Assembly (NCBI RefSeq): GCF_002929555.1
Contig: NZ_PJJP01000031.1
Location: 28,042 to 92,041 of the forward strand
DNA from: Cryobacterium sp. N22
Lineage (GTDB): Bacteria; Actinomycetota; Actinomycetes; Actinomycetales; Microbacteriaceae
Direction of reading: 5' to 3'
Length of the DNA: 64,000 nucleotides
The position numbers and the translations under genes were made by a program. A model generated the notes under the pieces. That model was given only the letters and a program-made list of their open reading frames with translations, made no database searches and was not told the DNA's origin. Positions 42,593 to 49,468 of the stretch are shown piece after piece; position 1 is the stretch's first letter; each line of letters starts with the position of its first letter.

Positions 42593-43078
42593 CTACGGAC
42601 CGAGCCGCCCCCGGCCGCGCAACAGCTGCACCAGGGCATCCAGAACCGGCAGCTGCCCGCGCACCAGCCGCACCCGGGCCTGCTCGAGCCCCACCCACCG
42701 GGCATCATCCACCTCCGGGAACGACCGCACCCGGCCGGAGCCCTTCGGCCACTCCAGCTCAAACGTGTTGCTCACCACGGTGTCGACCGCGACGTCGGCC
42801 TCCGCCGCGAACACCGTGACGACCTTGCCCGACGACTGCCGGAACTCCCCCAGCTCGACATACTCCGCCTCCGGCGCCGGCACCCCGATCTCCTCCTCGA
42901 ACTCCCGCCGCGCCGCCGCGAACGCATCCTCGCCGAGCCGGTACTCCCCCTTGGGGATCGACCAGGCCGCGGCATCCTTGCGCGCCCAGAACGGGCCGCC
43001 CATGTGCGCGATCCACACCTCGGGCTCCGCCGCATCCGTCAACCGATAGAGCAGGATGCCCGCACTCAACACCACCAT
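42593..43078 (-). CDS. NUDIX hydrolase
   Basis: A pyrophosphohydrolase of 161 aa. The NUDIX box GEYRLGEDAFAAARREFEEE matches G-x5-E-x7-R-E-U-x-E-E-x-G-U in full, at about residues 43-65. It starts VVLSAGILLYRLTDAAEPEVW with AWSIPKGEYR before the box, typical of a bacterial NUDIX group that handles nucleotides. It follows the PPK2 gene by 11 bp on the same strand and is thus probably co-expressed with it. The start at 43078 has GAGGGG upstream. Confidence 0.88.
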   Translation of the reverse strand: MVVLSAGILLYRLTDAAEPEVWIAHMGGPFWARKDAAAWSIPKGEYRLGEDAFAAARREFEEEIGVPAPEAEYVELGEFRQSSGKVVTVFAAEADVAVDTVVSNTFELEWPKGSGRVRSFPEVDDARWVGLEQARVRLVRGQLPVLDALVQLLRGRGRLGP

Positions 43079-43089
43079 TGGCCCACCCC

Positions 43090-43950
43090 TCAGGACGCGG
43101 CCAGCCTGGCGCGCTCGGCGAGCACGTCGAAGTCGGCGGGCGGCCAGGTAAGCACCATGTCGTCCAGTGCCTTGAGCAGCAGCTGCCGAACCGCGAGCCG
43201 GGCAAACCATTTGTGGTCGGCGGGCACGACGTACCAGGGCGCGAACGCCGTGGAGGTGCGCTCAAGCGCGGTCTGGTACGCCGCCTGGTAGCCGGGCCAC
43301 AGCATCCGCTCGTCGATGTCACCCGGGTTGAACTTCCAGTATTTGTCGGGCCGGTCGAGCCGCTCGAGCAGCCGCTTCTTCTGCTCGCCGGCGCTGATGT
43401 GCAGCATCACCTTGATCACGGTGGTGTGATCGTCGACGAGCTCCTGCTCGAAGGCGTTGATCAGGTCGTAGCGTTCCTCGATCTCCTCGGGCGAGGCGAG
43501 CTGCCTGACCCGGCCGATCAACACGTCTTCGTAGTGCGAGCGGTCAAAGACGCCGATCATGCCGGCGGTGGGCAGTTCTCGGCGGACGCGCCAGAGAAAG
43601 TCGTGCCGCAGCTCGGCCGGGGTGGGCGCCTTGAACGCCACGTGACTGACGCCCTGGGGGTCGACGGCGCCCACCACGTGACGCACGATGCCGCCCTTGC
43701 CTGAGGTGTCCATCCCCTGCAGGATGAGCAGGACCTTGCGCGGGTCGCCCTCCCGGCTATTGGCGAAGAGCATCTCCTGCTGGTGCGAGAGCGACTCCGC
43801 GGCGACGCGGCCGATGTCCTGGGCATCCGTTTTGCCGCCGCTGAAGCCGGGCGTGGAGCCGGGGTCGACGGTGCCGAGGACGAACCCGCGGGTGACCTTG
43901 AGCAGGTTGCTGGATGCGTCCGTCCAGGCGGGAACGGATTTCGAGGCCAC
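43090..43950 (-). CDS. ppk2: polyphosphate kinase 2 family protein
   Basis: A soluble kinase of 286 aa of the PPK2 family, which transfers phosphate between polyphosphate and nucleotides. Walker A-like motif LLILQGMDTSGKGGIVRHVVG and DRSHYEDVLIGRV (Walker B/lid region) are the family hallmarks, with RLLERLDRPDKYWKFNPGDIDER as the lid. The GTG start at 43950 follows GGAG; longer frames upstream look non-coding. A NUDIX gene follows directly. The nucleotide substrate (AMP, ADP or GDP) cannot be decided. Confidence 0.88.
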   Translation of the reverse strand: MASKSVPAWTDASSNLLKVTRGFVLGTVDPGSTPGFSGGKTDAQDIGRVAAESLSHQQEMLFANSREGDPRKVLLILQGMDTSGKGGIVRHVVGAVDPQGVSHVAFKAPTPAELRHDFLWRVRRELPTAGMIGVFDRSHYEDVLIGRVRQLASPEEIEERYDLINAFEQELVDDHTTVIKVMLHISAGEQKKRLLERLDRPDKYWKFNPGDIDERMLWPGYQAAYQTALERTSTAFAPWYVVPADHKWFARLAVRQLLLKALDDMVLTWPPADFDVLAERARLAAS

Positions 43951-44090
43951 GGCGGCTCCCTTCGTCGGATGCTGCCATTCTGCTCCGGCGGCAGCCGAAA
44001 ACCGTGGATTCCGTGACGAATTGCCGGTTTCGTTCCACTCATAGGTAAGGCAAGTCATCCGCCACAGTCTCCAACCAGAAAGCAGGCCCC

Positions 44091-44297
44091 ATGACCGCAC
44101 TACGCCTCCTCCTCGCCGCCGCCGTCGCGTTCGCGTTCTACCTCATCGGCGCCAAGGCCGGCCGAGGCCGGTACAGGCAGATCCGCCGCAACGCCAAGAA
44201 GGCGTGGAACGACCCGACGGTGAAGAAGGCCCGCGTCCGCACGCACAAGCTCGCCAGCCGCAACGCGAAGAAGATCACCAAAGCCGTTCACCGCTAA
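44091..44297 (+). CDS. small basic membrane protein (paralogue of 58366)
   Basis: A protein of 68 aa: an N-terminal hydrophobic segment (LRLLLAAAVAFAFYLIGAKAG) followed by a strongly basic tail with RYRQIRRNAKKAWNDPTVKKARVRTHK. It closely resembles the 68-aa protein at 58366-58572 over its whole length, and both genes share an almost identical start region (AAAGCAGGCC before ATGACCGC). Function unknown. It is 33 bp upstream of another small membrane-anchored protein. Confidence 0.75.
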   Translation: MTALRLLLAAAVAFAFYLIGAKAGRGRYRQIRRNAKKAWNDPTVKKARVRTHKLASRNAKKITKAVHR

Positions 44298-44330
44298 TCC
44301 ACCTCCCCTCCCCCCCTCGAAAGGACTCCC

Positions 44331-44627
44331 ATGACCGACCACACCGCACAGCAGGCCCACGACCTCGTCGAGGACACCGTCACCAAGGCCGGCGAGCTCG
44401 CCGACCAGGCCCGCCACGCCGTCGACGACACCGTCGCCACCGCCACAGCGGCCCTGCGCGAGATCGACACCACCGCAGCCATCGCCGCGGCGCGGGAGTT
44501 CGCGACCGACACGTTCGAGAAGCTCTCCGGCGCCTACAAGCGCAACCCCACTCTGGTCATCACGCTCGGCTCTGTCGCCCTGGCCGCGGTGACGGGCCTC
44601 GGCGCCCTGCTCGCCAAGCGCCGCTAG
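44331..44627 (+). CDS. small helical membrane-anchored protein
   Basis: A protein of 98 aa. The first ~65 residues are an amphipathic Ala/Asp/Thr-rich helix region (AQQAHDLVEDTVTKAGELAD and ATAALREIDTTAAIAAAREF) and the C-terminal ~25 are a hydrophobic segment ending in KRR. This resembles YtxH/DUF3618-like stress-associated proteins. GGA lies 6 nt before the ATG. Likely in one transcript with the basic protein upstream. Confidence 0.65.
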   Translation: MTDHTAQQAHDLVEDTVTKAGELADQARHAVDDTVATATAALREIDTTAAIAAAREFATDTFEKLSGAYKRNPTLVITLGSVALAAVTGLGALLAKRR

Positions 44628-44662
44628 GCGCACCGCCGAACGGATACGGCGTCAGGCCGGCG

Positions 44663-44695
44663 GGTACTCGGTCGTCATCTCAGCGACCGAGTACC
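44663..44695. terminator. hairpin terminator between convergent genes
   Basis: A 12-bp perfect stem GGTACTCGGTCG / CGACCGAGTACC (9-nt loop), extended by further GC pairs after a one-base bulge. It spans the last codons of the HD-domain gene and the gap to 44627. No T-run. Confidence 0.55.
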
Positions 44696-45198
44696 GCCGC
44701 GAGCGTGGTGCCGAGCAGCCGTGCCGACTCCTCGTACTTGGCCGTGAGCCGGCGGCTCGTCTCCGGGGGCAGCGCGGCCTGCCGGGCCGGGTTCGCGTTG
44801 TGGGCGAGGTCGGCGCGCTTCACGACCAGCGCCAGCGGGTCGGCGGCCACCCTGGCCATCGACTCGGCGAGTGGTTCGCCGGCCCGTTTGGTCAGCGCAT
44901 CCACCGCCCGAACCAGGGACTCGTCAAAGCCCCGCGCACGCAGGTCGTCGAGCGTCACGGGGGTGTCCTCCACCACGTCGTGCAGCACCGCCACGGTCTT
45001 CTCCGGCACGGTGTGCACCAGGTTCATCACGCCCAACGGATGCTCGATGTAGTCCACCCCGAGCTTGTCGACCTGTCCGGCGTGCGCCGCCCGCGCGAGC
45101 GCGATCGCGGCCTCCAGGGTGCCGGCTGCCGGGCCGCCACCGCCGTGGGTGTGGTCCTGCTCCGAAACTGCGCCGGCCGATTCGGTGGTGTCTGTCAT
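44680..45198 (-). CDS. HD-domain metal-dependent phosphohydrolase (SpoT-like N-domain)
   Basis: A cytosolic protein of 172 aa with the HD domain of RelA/SpoT-like hydrolases. IALARAAHAGQVDKLGVDYIEHPLGVMNLV begins the domain (H of A-x-x-A-H), VAVLHDVVEDTPVTLDDL carries the HD pair, and ALVVKRADLAHNAN carries the final D. There is no synthetase or TGS domain, so it is a small alarmone-hydrolase-like or nucleotidohydrolase type. It starts at 45198 and is divergent from the VOC gene, with repeat copy 6 between. Confidence 0.82.
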   Translation of the reverse strand: MTDTTESAGAVSEQDHTHGGGGPAAGTLEAAIALARAAHAGQVDKLGVDYIEHPLGVMNLVHTVPEKTVAVLHDVVEDTPVTLDDLRARGFDESLVRAVDALTKRAGEPLAESMARVAADPLALVVKRADLAHNANPARQAALPPETSRRLTAKYEESARLLGTTLAAVLGR

Positions 45199-45274
45199 GG
45201 CAACCCCTCGAAGGCAATCAAAGTTGAGTCACCTCGAAGCTAGCGCCCGACGGCGCGAGGTGCCAGCAGAGGTG

Positions 45275-45334
45275 TGCGGGGCAGGCGCCGCTATGCGGGT
45301 GGCGCGCCACCCGCATAGCGGCGCTGCACCCGCG
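45275..45334. repeat. 60-bp palindromic repeat, copy 6
   Basis: Core 45295-45314; TGCGGGGCAGGCGCCGCTAT on the left and ATAGCGGCGCTGCACCCGCG on the right. It lies between the divergent starts at 45198 and 45387. Confidence 0.92.
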
Positions 45335-45386
45335 CAGCGCAGATCGCGCGGCTCGCGGCTCGCGGCTCGCGGCTACCATCCACAGC

Positions 45387-45847
45387 ATGAGCGAACCCAC
45401 GAACCCCCACCCCGCCCCGGTCCGACAGCTGCGCCTCGTCGTCGAGACCGAAGACTTCGATGCCGCCCTCGCCTTCTACCGCGACGAGCTCGGCCTGCCC
45501 GAGTCGGAGTCCTACGAGGGCGAGGACGACGCCCGGGTCGTGATCCTCAGCGCCGGGATCGCCACCCTCGAGCTGTCCAATCCCGCCCAGGTACGGCTGA
45601 TCGATCGGGTCGAGGCCGACGGCCGGCCCAGCCATCGCCTCCGCGTCGCGTTCGAGGTCGACGACACCACGGCCACCACCGACCGGCTCGTCGCCGCCGG
45701 CGCGCGGTGCTCACCGCCACACCCCGCGAAACCCCGTGGCGCTCGATCAACTCCCGAATGGATGCGCCGGCCGGCCTCCAGATCACCCTCTTCCAGGAGC
45801 TCGACGCCGGGGAGAACCTCACCGGCGACGGCGACATCCCGGCCTAA
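45387..45847 (+). pseudogene. VOC/glyoxalase family protein, frameshifted
   Basis: A VOC superfamily metalloenzyme-like fold. The first ~107 residues (VRQLRLVVETEDFDAALAFY, later EDDARVVILSAGIATLEL and DRLVAAGAR) are in one frame. At about 45705-45707 the frame switches: the natural continuation (VLTATPRETPWRSINSRMDAP, then GLQITLFQEL) lies in the next frame and ends at the TAA at 45845-45847. One missing G in the GCGCGGTGC stretch would explain it. In the original frame, a Pro/Arg/Ser-rich tail instead runs to 45857. Either a sequencing error or a recent mutation. Confidence 0.8.
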
Positions 45848-45853
45848 CCAGGG

Positions 45854-46846
45854 CTAGCCCTGCAGCACAGCCCAATCGCCGTTGGCGGTGATGGTGATCA
45901 CCGACGGGCCCGCGCCGACGGTCGCGGCGCCCTGGTACGGGCCGCTTTCATTGACCAGCTCGCTCGTGCCCGCGTCGGTGTGCTCGGCCACGGTGAGGTA
46001 GCCGCTGTCCGCGTAGCCGAACGCCAGCGTCGCCGCCGGCCCGCTGTAGAGGAAAACCGCGTCGTCGGTGCCGGTCTCGGCGAGCGCCGGGGCGGAGGAC
46101 ACCGGCGCGAGGTCGATCGTCCAGTTGCCGCTCGCGACCACCTTGAGCGAGACGCCGGGCTCGCCCAGGTCTCCGTTGAGGCCGTAGACGGTGGTGCCGG
46201 CGTAGGCGCCGAAGGTGTTCACCATCAGATCCGGGGTCGGCCGGTTGTCCGCATCCAGCACCTGCAGACTGAAGCTGCCGCCGCCGTCGTGGGTTGCCGT
46301 CAGCAGCGCCGCGGCCGCACCGTCCGGGAGGGCGAGAACGGCGTCGCCGGCACCCGCCTGGGTTACCGCATCGAAGCTGCCGTAGGTCTCATCCGCCCAA
46401 CCGGCGGCGGTCGGCCCGTCGACGGCATCGGCATCGGCGGCCGGCCCGTCGGCCGTGGTGTCATCCTCGACCACCGAATCCGACTCTGAGAAGACGGCCC
46501 CCGCCGTCATCGCGGCATTCACCGCGCCGTTGAGGCCGCTTCCCACGATGACCACGATCGTGATGACCCACGCCGTGACCTTCCTCTTGTCAAAGCCGGC
46601 GAGACGCTGACCCGATTTGTCGGTCGTGGTGCCGGTCAGCACGATGATGAGGTCCACGAGCGCCCAGATGCCGAGGCCACCGAGGGTGAGGAGTTTGGCG
46701 ATGGCCGTGCCGATCTTGCCGAGGTAGAACCGGTCCGCCCCGAACACACCCAGCAGCAGGGCGAGCAGCCAGGTGACGACGAAGCTCTTCTGGGGTTGAA
46801 GCGGCGCTTTCGCGGCAACCGGATCGTGGAGTACGGGCTGAGACAT
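45854..46846 (-). CDS. TM2-domain membrane protein with long extracellular-type tail
   Basis: A membrane protein of 330 aa. Residues ~20-70 are a TM2 domain: FVVTWLLALLLGVFGADRFYLGKIGTAIAKLLTLGGLGIWALVDLI with the conserved D-R-F-Y-x-G. A third membrane segment follows (WVITIVVIVGSGL), then an acidic Ala-rich linker (VVEDDTTADGPAADADAVDG) and a ~200-aa beta-rich region. Function unknown. AAGGAG 4-5 nt before the ATG at 46846 supports the start. Confidence 0.72.
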   Translation of the reverse strand: MSQPVLHDPVAAKAPLQPQKSFVVTWLLALLLGVFGADRFYLGKIGTAIAKLLTLGGLGIWALVDLIIVLTGTTTDKSGQRLAGFDKRKVTAWVITIVVIVGSGLNGAVNAAMTAGAVFSESDSVVEDDTTADGPAADADAVDGPTAAGWADETYGSFDAVTQAGAGDAVLALPDGAAAALLTATHDGGGSFSLQVLDADNRPTPDLMVNTFGAYAGTTVYGLNGDLGEPGVSLKVVASGNWTIDLAPVSSAPALAETGTDDAVFLYSGPAATLAFGYADSGYLTVAEHTDAGTSELVNESGPYQGAATVGAGPSVITITANGDWAVLQG

Positions 46847-46990
46847 GGAGCTCCTTGCTGGGCAGTGGAAACCCTGGGAGCCGACAGCGGCATGAAACCG
46901 GGCGTCAGTGTGGTTCCCCCCAGAACACGTGCCCCCGAAGAGTACCGGGTTCCGGAGCGCCGCAAACTTGTACTCGCAGGATGCTACAAC

Positions 46991-47012
46991 TTGTGTTAGA
47001 CATGTGACACAA
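46991..47012. promoter_or_regulatory. inverted repeat ahead of the membrane protein-GntR operon
   Basis: TTGTGT (46991-46996) N10 ACACAA (47007-47012), 18 bp upstream of the ATG at 47031. It could be the autoregulatory operator of the GntR protein encoded by the second gene. Confidence 0.45.
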
Positions 47013-47030
47013 CATCCGAAAGAGGCGCAC

Positions 47031-48077
47031 ATGTCACTGCACACCCGCACGCCGATCGGCCCGTTGGATCTGGCGGCGGCCGCGTTCACGCTGCCGCTGT
47101 TCTCGCTGGTCCTCGCCGCACTCATCGTCGTCGGCACGCTCCTCGTGCCGCGGCTGCGCCACCGGTTCGGAGGCCTCGCGGCACCGAGCGGCACCCGGCC
47201 GCCGGCCGTCGCGGCGCGCTACCGGCCCGAACACCGGGCGCTCGGCATCGGCGCGATCGCGGTCGTCGTGGTCTACGCGGTCGAGAAGGTCGTCCGCGGC
47301 TACCTGCTCAACCTCGTCGACATCGTCGAGTGGTGGCAGTACGCGACCCCGCTGTTCGCCGCAGTTCTCTGCCTCACTGTCGGCCTGGCTCTCATCGTGG
47401 TCAGGGGCGCCCCCGGCCCCGAGCAGCCGGTGCTGCCGACCGCCCGGCGCACCTGGCTGAGCTTCGGCCCCCGCGCCGGGCTCATCGGCGGCGCCGTCGC
47501 GCTGGTGGCCCTCCTCGCCACGACCATCGCGGCCGGCCTGGCCTCGTCGTCCGACGAGCGTGGGCGCTTCATCTATCTCGAAATCCCGGTGCCGAATACG
47601 CAGCTCGAACCGCTCCGCCCCTGGTTTTACGGCTGGGACTTCGGCGTGCCGGTGCTGATCTGCCTCGCCGCGCTGGCTTTGGTGACCTGGGCGACCCTGC
47701 GCCGTAACGCGCTGCGGCCCTACCTCCGGCCCGAGACCGTCACCGCCGAGCGCAGCGCGCGCGCCCAGGTCGCGTCCGGCGCCGTGGCCATCGCCACGGC
47801 CGCCACGCTGCTCGCCCTCGGCGGCGCGTTCAGGTTAATCGGCCGGTACGGCTCGATGTCGCAACTGACGGTCGGGAACGATGGCGCCGGCACCACCTAC
47901 GACATGACCTGGCGGTACGCGGAGTTCGCGGCTGCGGCCCAGTGGCTGGCCCCGGCTCTGGAGATCACCGGATTCGCGCTGCTGCTGTTCGTCGCGATCC
48001 GGCTGCTTCGCCGACCGGACCCGGAGCGCCAGCACCCGCGCCCGCAGCCCAGCTCCCAGCCGGAGGCCGTGCGATGA
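47031..48077 (+). CDS. multi-TM membrane protein of unknown function
   Basis: A 348-aa integral membrane protein with about eight hydrophobic segments, the first around LAAAAFTLPLFSLVLAALIVVG. An extracytoplasmic stretch (RFIYLEIPVPNTQLEPLRPWFY) lies in the middle. No family recognised. The stop overlaps the start of the GntR regulator gene by 4 bp (ATGA), so it is probably regulated by, or is the target of, that protein, as with the exporter or permease partners of YtrA regulators. AGAGG precedes the ATG. Confidence 0.75.
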   Translation: MSLHTRTPIGPLDLAAAAFTLPLFSLVLAALIVVGTLLVPRLRHRFGGLAAPSGTRPPAVAARYRPEHRALGIGAIAVVVVYAVEKVVRGYLLNLVDIVEWWQYATPLFAAVLCLTVGLALIVVRGAPGPEQPVLPTARRTWLSFGPRAGLIGGAVALVALLATTIAAGLASSSDERGRFIYLEIPVPNTQLEPLRPWFYGWDFGVPVLICLAALALVTWATLRRNALRPYLRPETVTAERSARAQVASGAVAIATAATLLALGGAFRLIGRYGSMSQLTVGNDGAGTTYDMTWRYAEFAAAAQWLAPALEITGFALLLFVAIRLLRRPDPERQHPRPQPSSQPEAVR

Positions 48078-48484
48078 GCGCCGGGCCGATCCTGCCGCTG
48101 ACGGATGAGTCCAGCCCCGCCCTCGACATCTACCGCCAGTTGCGGGGTCTGATTGTCTCGGGCCAGCTCGGCGCCGGCGAGCGCCTGCCCACCGTGCGTC
48201 AGACCGCGAGCGACCTCGGCGTGGCCCCCGGCACGGCCGCGAGGGCCTACAAGCTGCTCGAGCGAGACGGACTCGTGGTCACCCGCACCGCGGCCGGCAC
48301 CCGGGTGTCCGCGTCCGCGGCGGTACTGCCCCGATCGGTCGTCAAACGCATCCGCGACCTCGTGGCCGAGGCCGAATCGGTCGGCGCCGACCCCGACGAC
48401 GTCATCGACGTGCTGCGCGTCGTCTGGCAGGCCGGCTCCGCCGCATCCGCCCAGCCGGAGGATGACCGCCCGGTCACGGGGTAG
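48074..48484 (+). CDS. GntR family regulator, YtrA-like
   Basis: A regulator of 136 aa. The GntR winged helix is residues ~17-85: SPALDIYRQLRGLIVSGQLGAGERLPTVRQTASDLGVAPGTAARAYKLLERDGLV. The last ~50 residues form the short YtrA-type domain with PRSVVKRIRDLVAEAESVG. Its start overlaps the membrane protein stop (ATGA) and GGAGG lies upstream. Likely a transcriptional repressor of this operon; the effector is unknown. Confidence 0.87.
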   Translation: MSAGPILPLTDESSPALDIYRQLRGLIVSGQLGAGERLPTVRQTASDLGVAPGTAARAYKLLERDGLVVTRTAAGTRVSASAAVLPRSVVKRIRDLVAEAESVGADPDDVIDVLRVVWQAGSAASAQPEDDRPVTG

Positions 48485-48537
48485 TTCGCGCGGCTCTGGG
48501 GATTGCCCTCAGCGCGATTGCGGATGAAACTGCCCGT

Positions 48538-48822
48538 GTGAATGACACCAACTGCCCTCACCCCCTCAGTAAGCGCGATGCCGCCGCTCTCGTCGGCATC
48601 CTGGCCAACCTCGAAGGGCTGGTCTGGGTGGCCGGCCTCGACGATTCTTCCGTGGAGACCCTTCTGCACCGTCTCGAAAGCGACGGCATTGCCGCGCCGT
48701 TGGGCGAGGGAGCCGACCCGCGCTACAACGTGCGCCAGGCGCTCAACGACCTCAACCAACAGCTGCGCTACGCCCTGGGCGAGTACGACAGCCCGCACAG
48801 CTCGGCACCGGTCCCCCGCTGA
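48538..48822 (+). CDS. small hypothetical protein
   Basis: A soluble protein of 94 aa, unrecognised: LSKRDAAALVGILANLEGLVWVAGLDDSSVETLLHRLES is a predicted helical region, then LNDLNQQLRYALGEYDSPH. It starts with a GTG at 48538 and has one Cys. It lies between the GntR gene and the dihydrofolate-reductase-like gene (convergent). Confidence 0.55.
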   Translation: MNDTNCPHPLSKRDAAALVGILANLEGLVWVAGLDDSSVETLLHRLESDGIAAPLGEGADPRYNVRQALNDLNQQLRYALGEYDSPHSSAPVPR

Positions 48823-48841
48823 CAGCACGATCCGCCCCAGC

Positions 48842-49435
48842 TCAGTGGACCACCCGGTAGGTGACGTGGGTGACCAGCTCGTTCTCAGTGGTGCTGACCT
48901 CGTGCAGTTTGACGTCATCGAGCCCTTCCAGCAAAGGCTCGCCCGCGCCCAGCACCACCTGTGCAACGTGCAGCCGCAGCTCGTCGATGAGACCGGCCAA
49001 CAGGTATTGCCGCACGGTCGAGGCGCCGCCGGCGATGGCCACGGTCTTCTCCCCCGCAGCGGCGCGCGCCTGCTCCAGCGCCGATTCGATGCCGTCGGTG
49101 ACGAAAAAGAAGGTCGTGCCTCCCGACATGGTCAGCGGCGCGCGCGGGTAATCGGTCAGCACGAAAACCGGCGCGTGGTACGGCGGATCGTCGCCCCACC
49201 ACCCCTTCCACTCGTTATCCCACTCGCCTCGGCCGGGACCGAACATGTTTCGGCCCATGATGTACGCGCCCGACTCCAAGATCGCCGCGATCTCCGCGGC
49301 ATTCTCGGTGGGTTGCTCGATCATCCAGCGGTGCAGTCGCTCGCCCCCTTCGCCGAGCGGATTCTGCAGACTCTGGTTCGGTCCGGCCGCGTAGCCGTCG
49401 GTAGAGACTGTGATGTCGCAGGTCACTGTCGTCAT
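48842..49435 (-). CDS. dihydrofolate reductase/RibD C-domain family protein
   Basis: A reductase of 197 aa of the RibD C-terminal (dihydrofolate-reductase-like) family. The opening TCDITVSTDGYAAGPNQS and the central RNMFGPGRGEWDNEWKGWW, then GKT... replaced here by GEKTVAIAGGASTVRQYLLAGLIDELRLHVAQVVLGAGEPL, are the family order. NADPH-dependent reductase activity is expected, substrate unknown. AGGAG lies 10 nt before the ATG at 49435. Confidence 0.82.
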   Translation of the reverse strand: MTTVTCDITVSTDGYAAGPNQSLQNPLGEGGERLHRWMIEQPTENAAEIAAILESGAYIMGRNMFGPGRGEWDNEWKGWWGDDPPYHAPVFVLTDYPRAPLTMSGGTTFFFVTDGIESALEQARAAAGEKTVAIAGGASTVRQYLLAGLIDELRLHVAQVVLGAGEPLLEGLDDVKLHEVSTTENELVTHVTYRVVH

Positions 49436-49468
49436 TCTCGTTCGCTCCTAATCGCCACGCCAGGCCGG

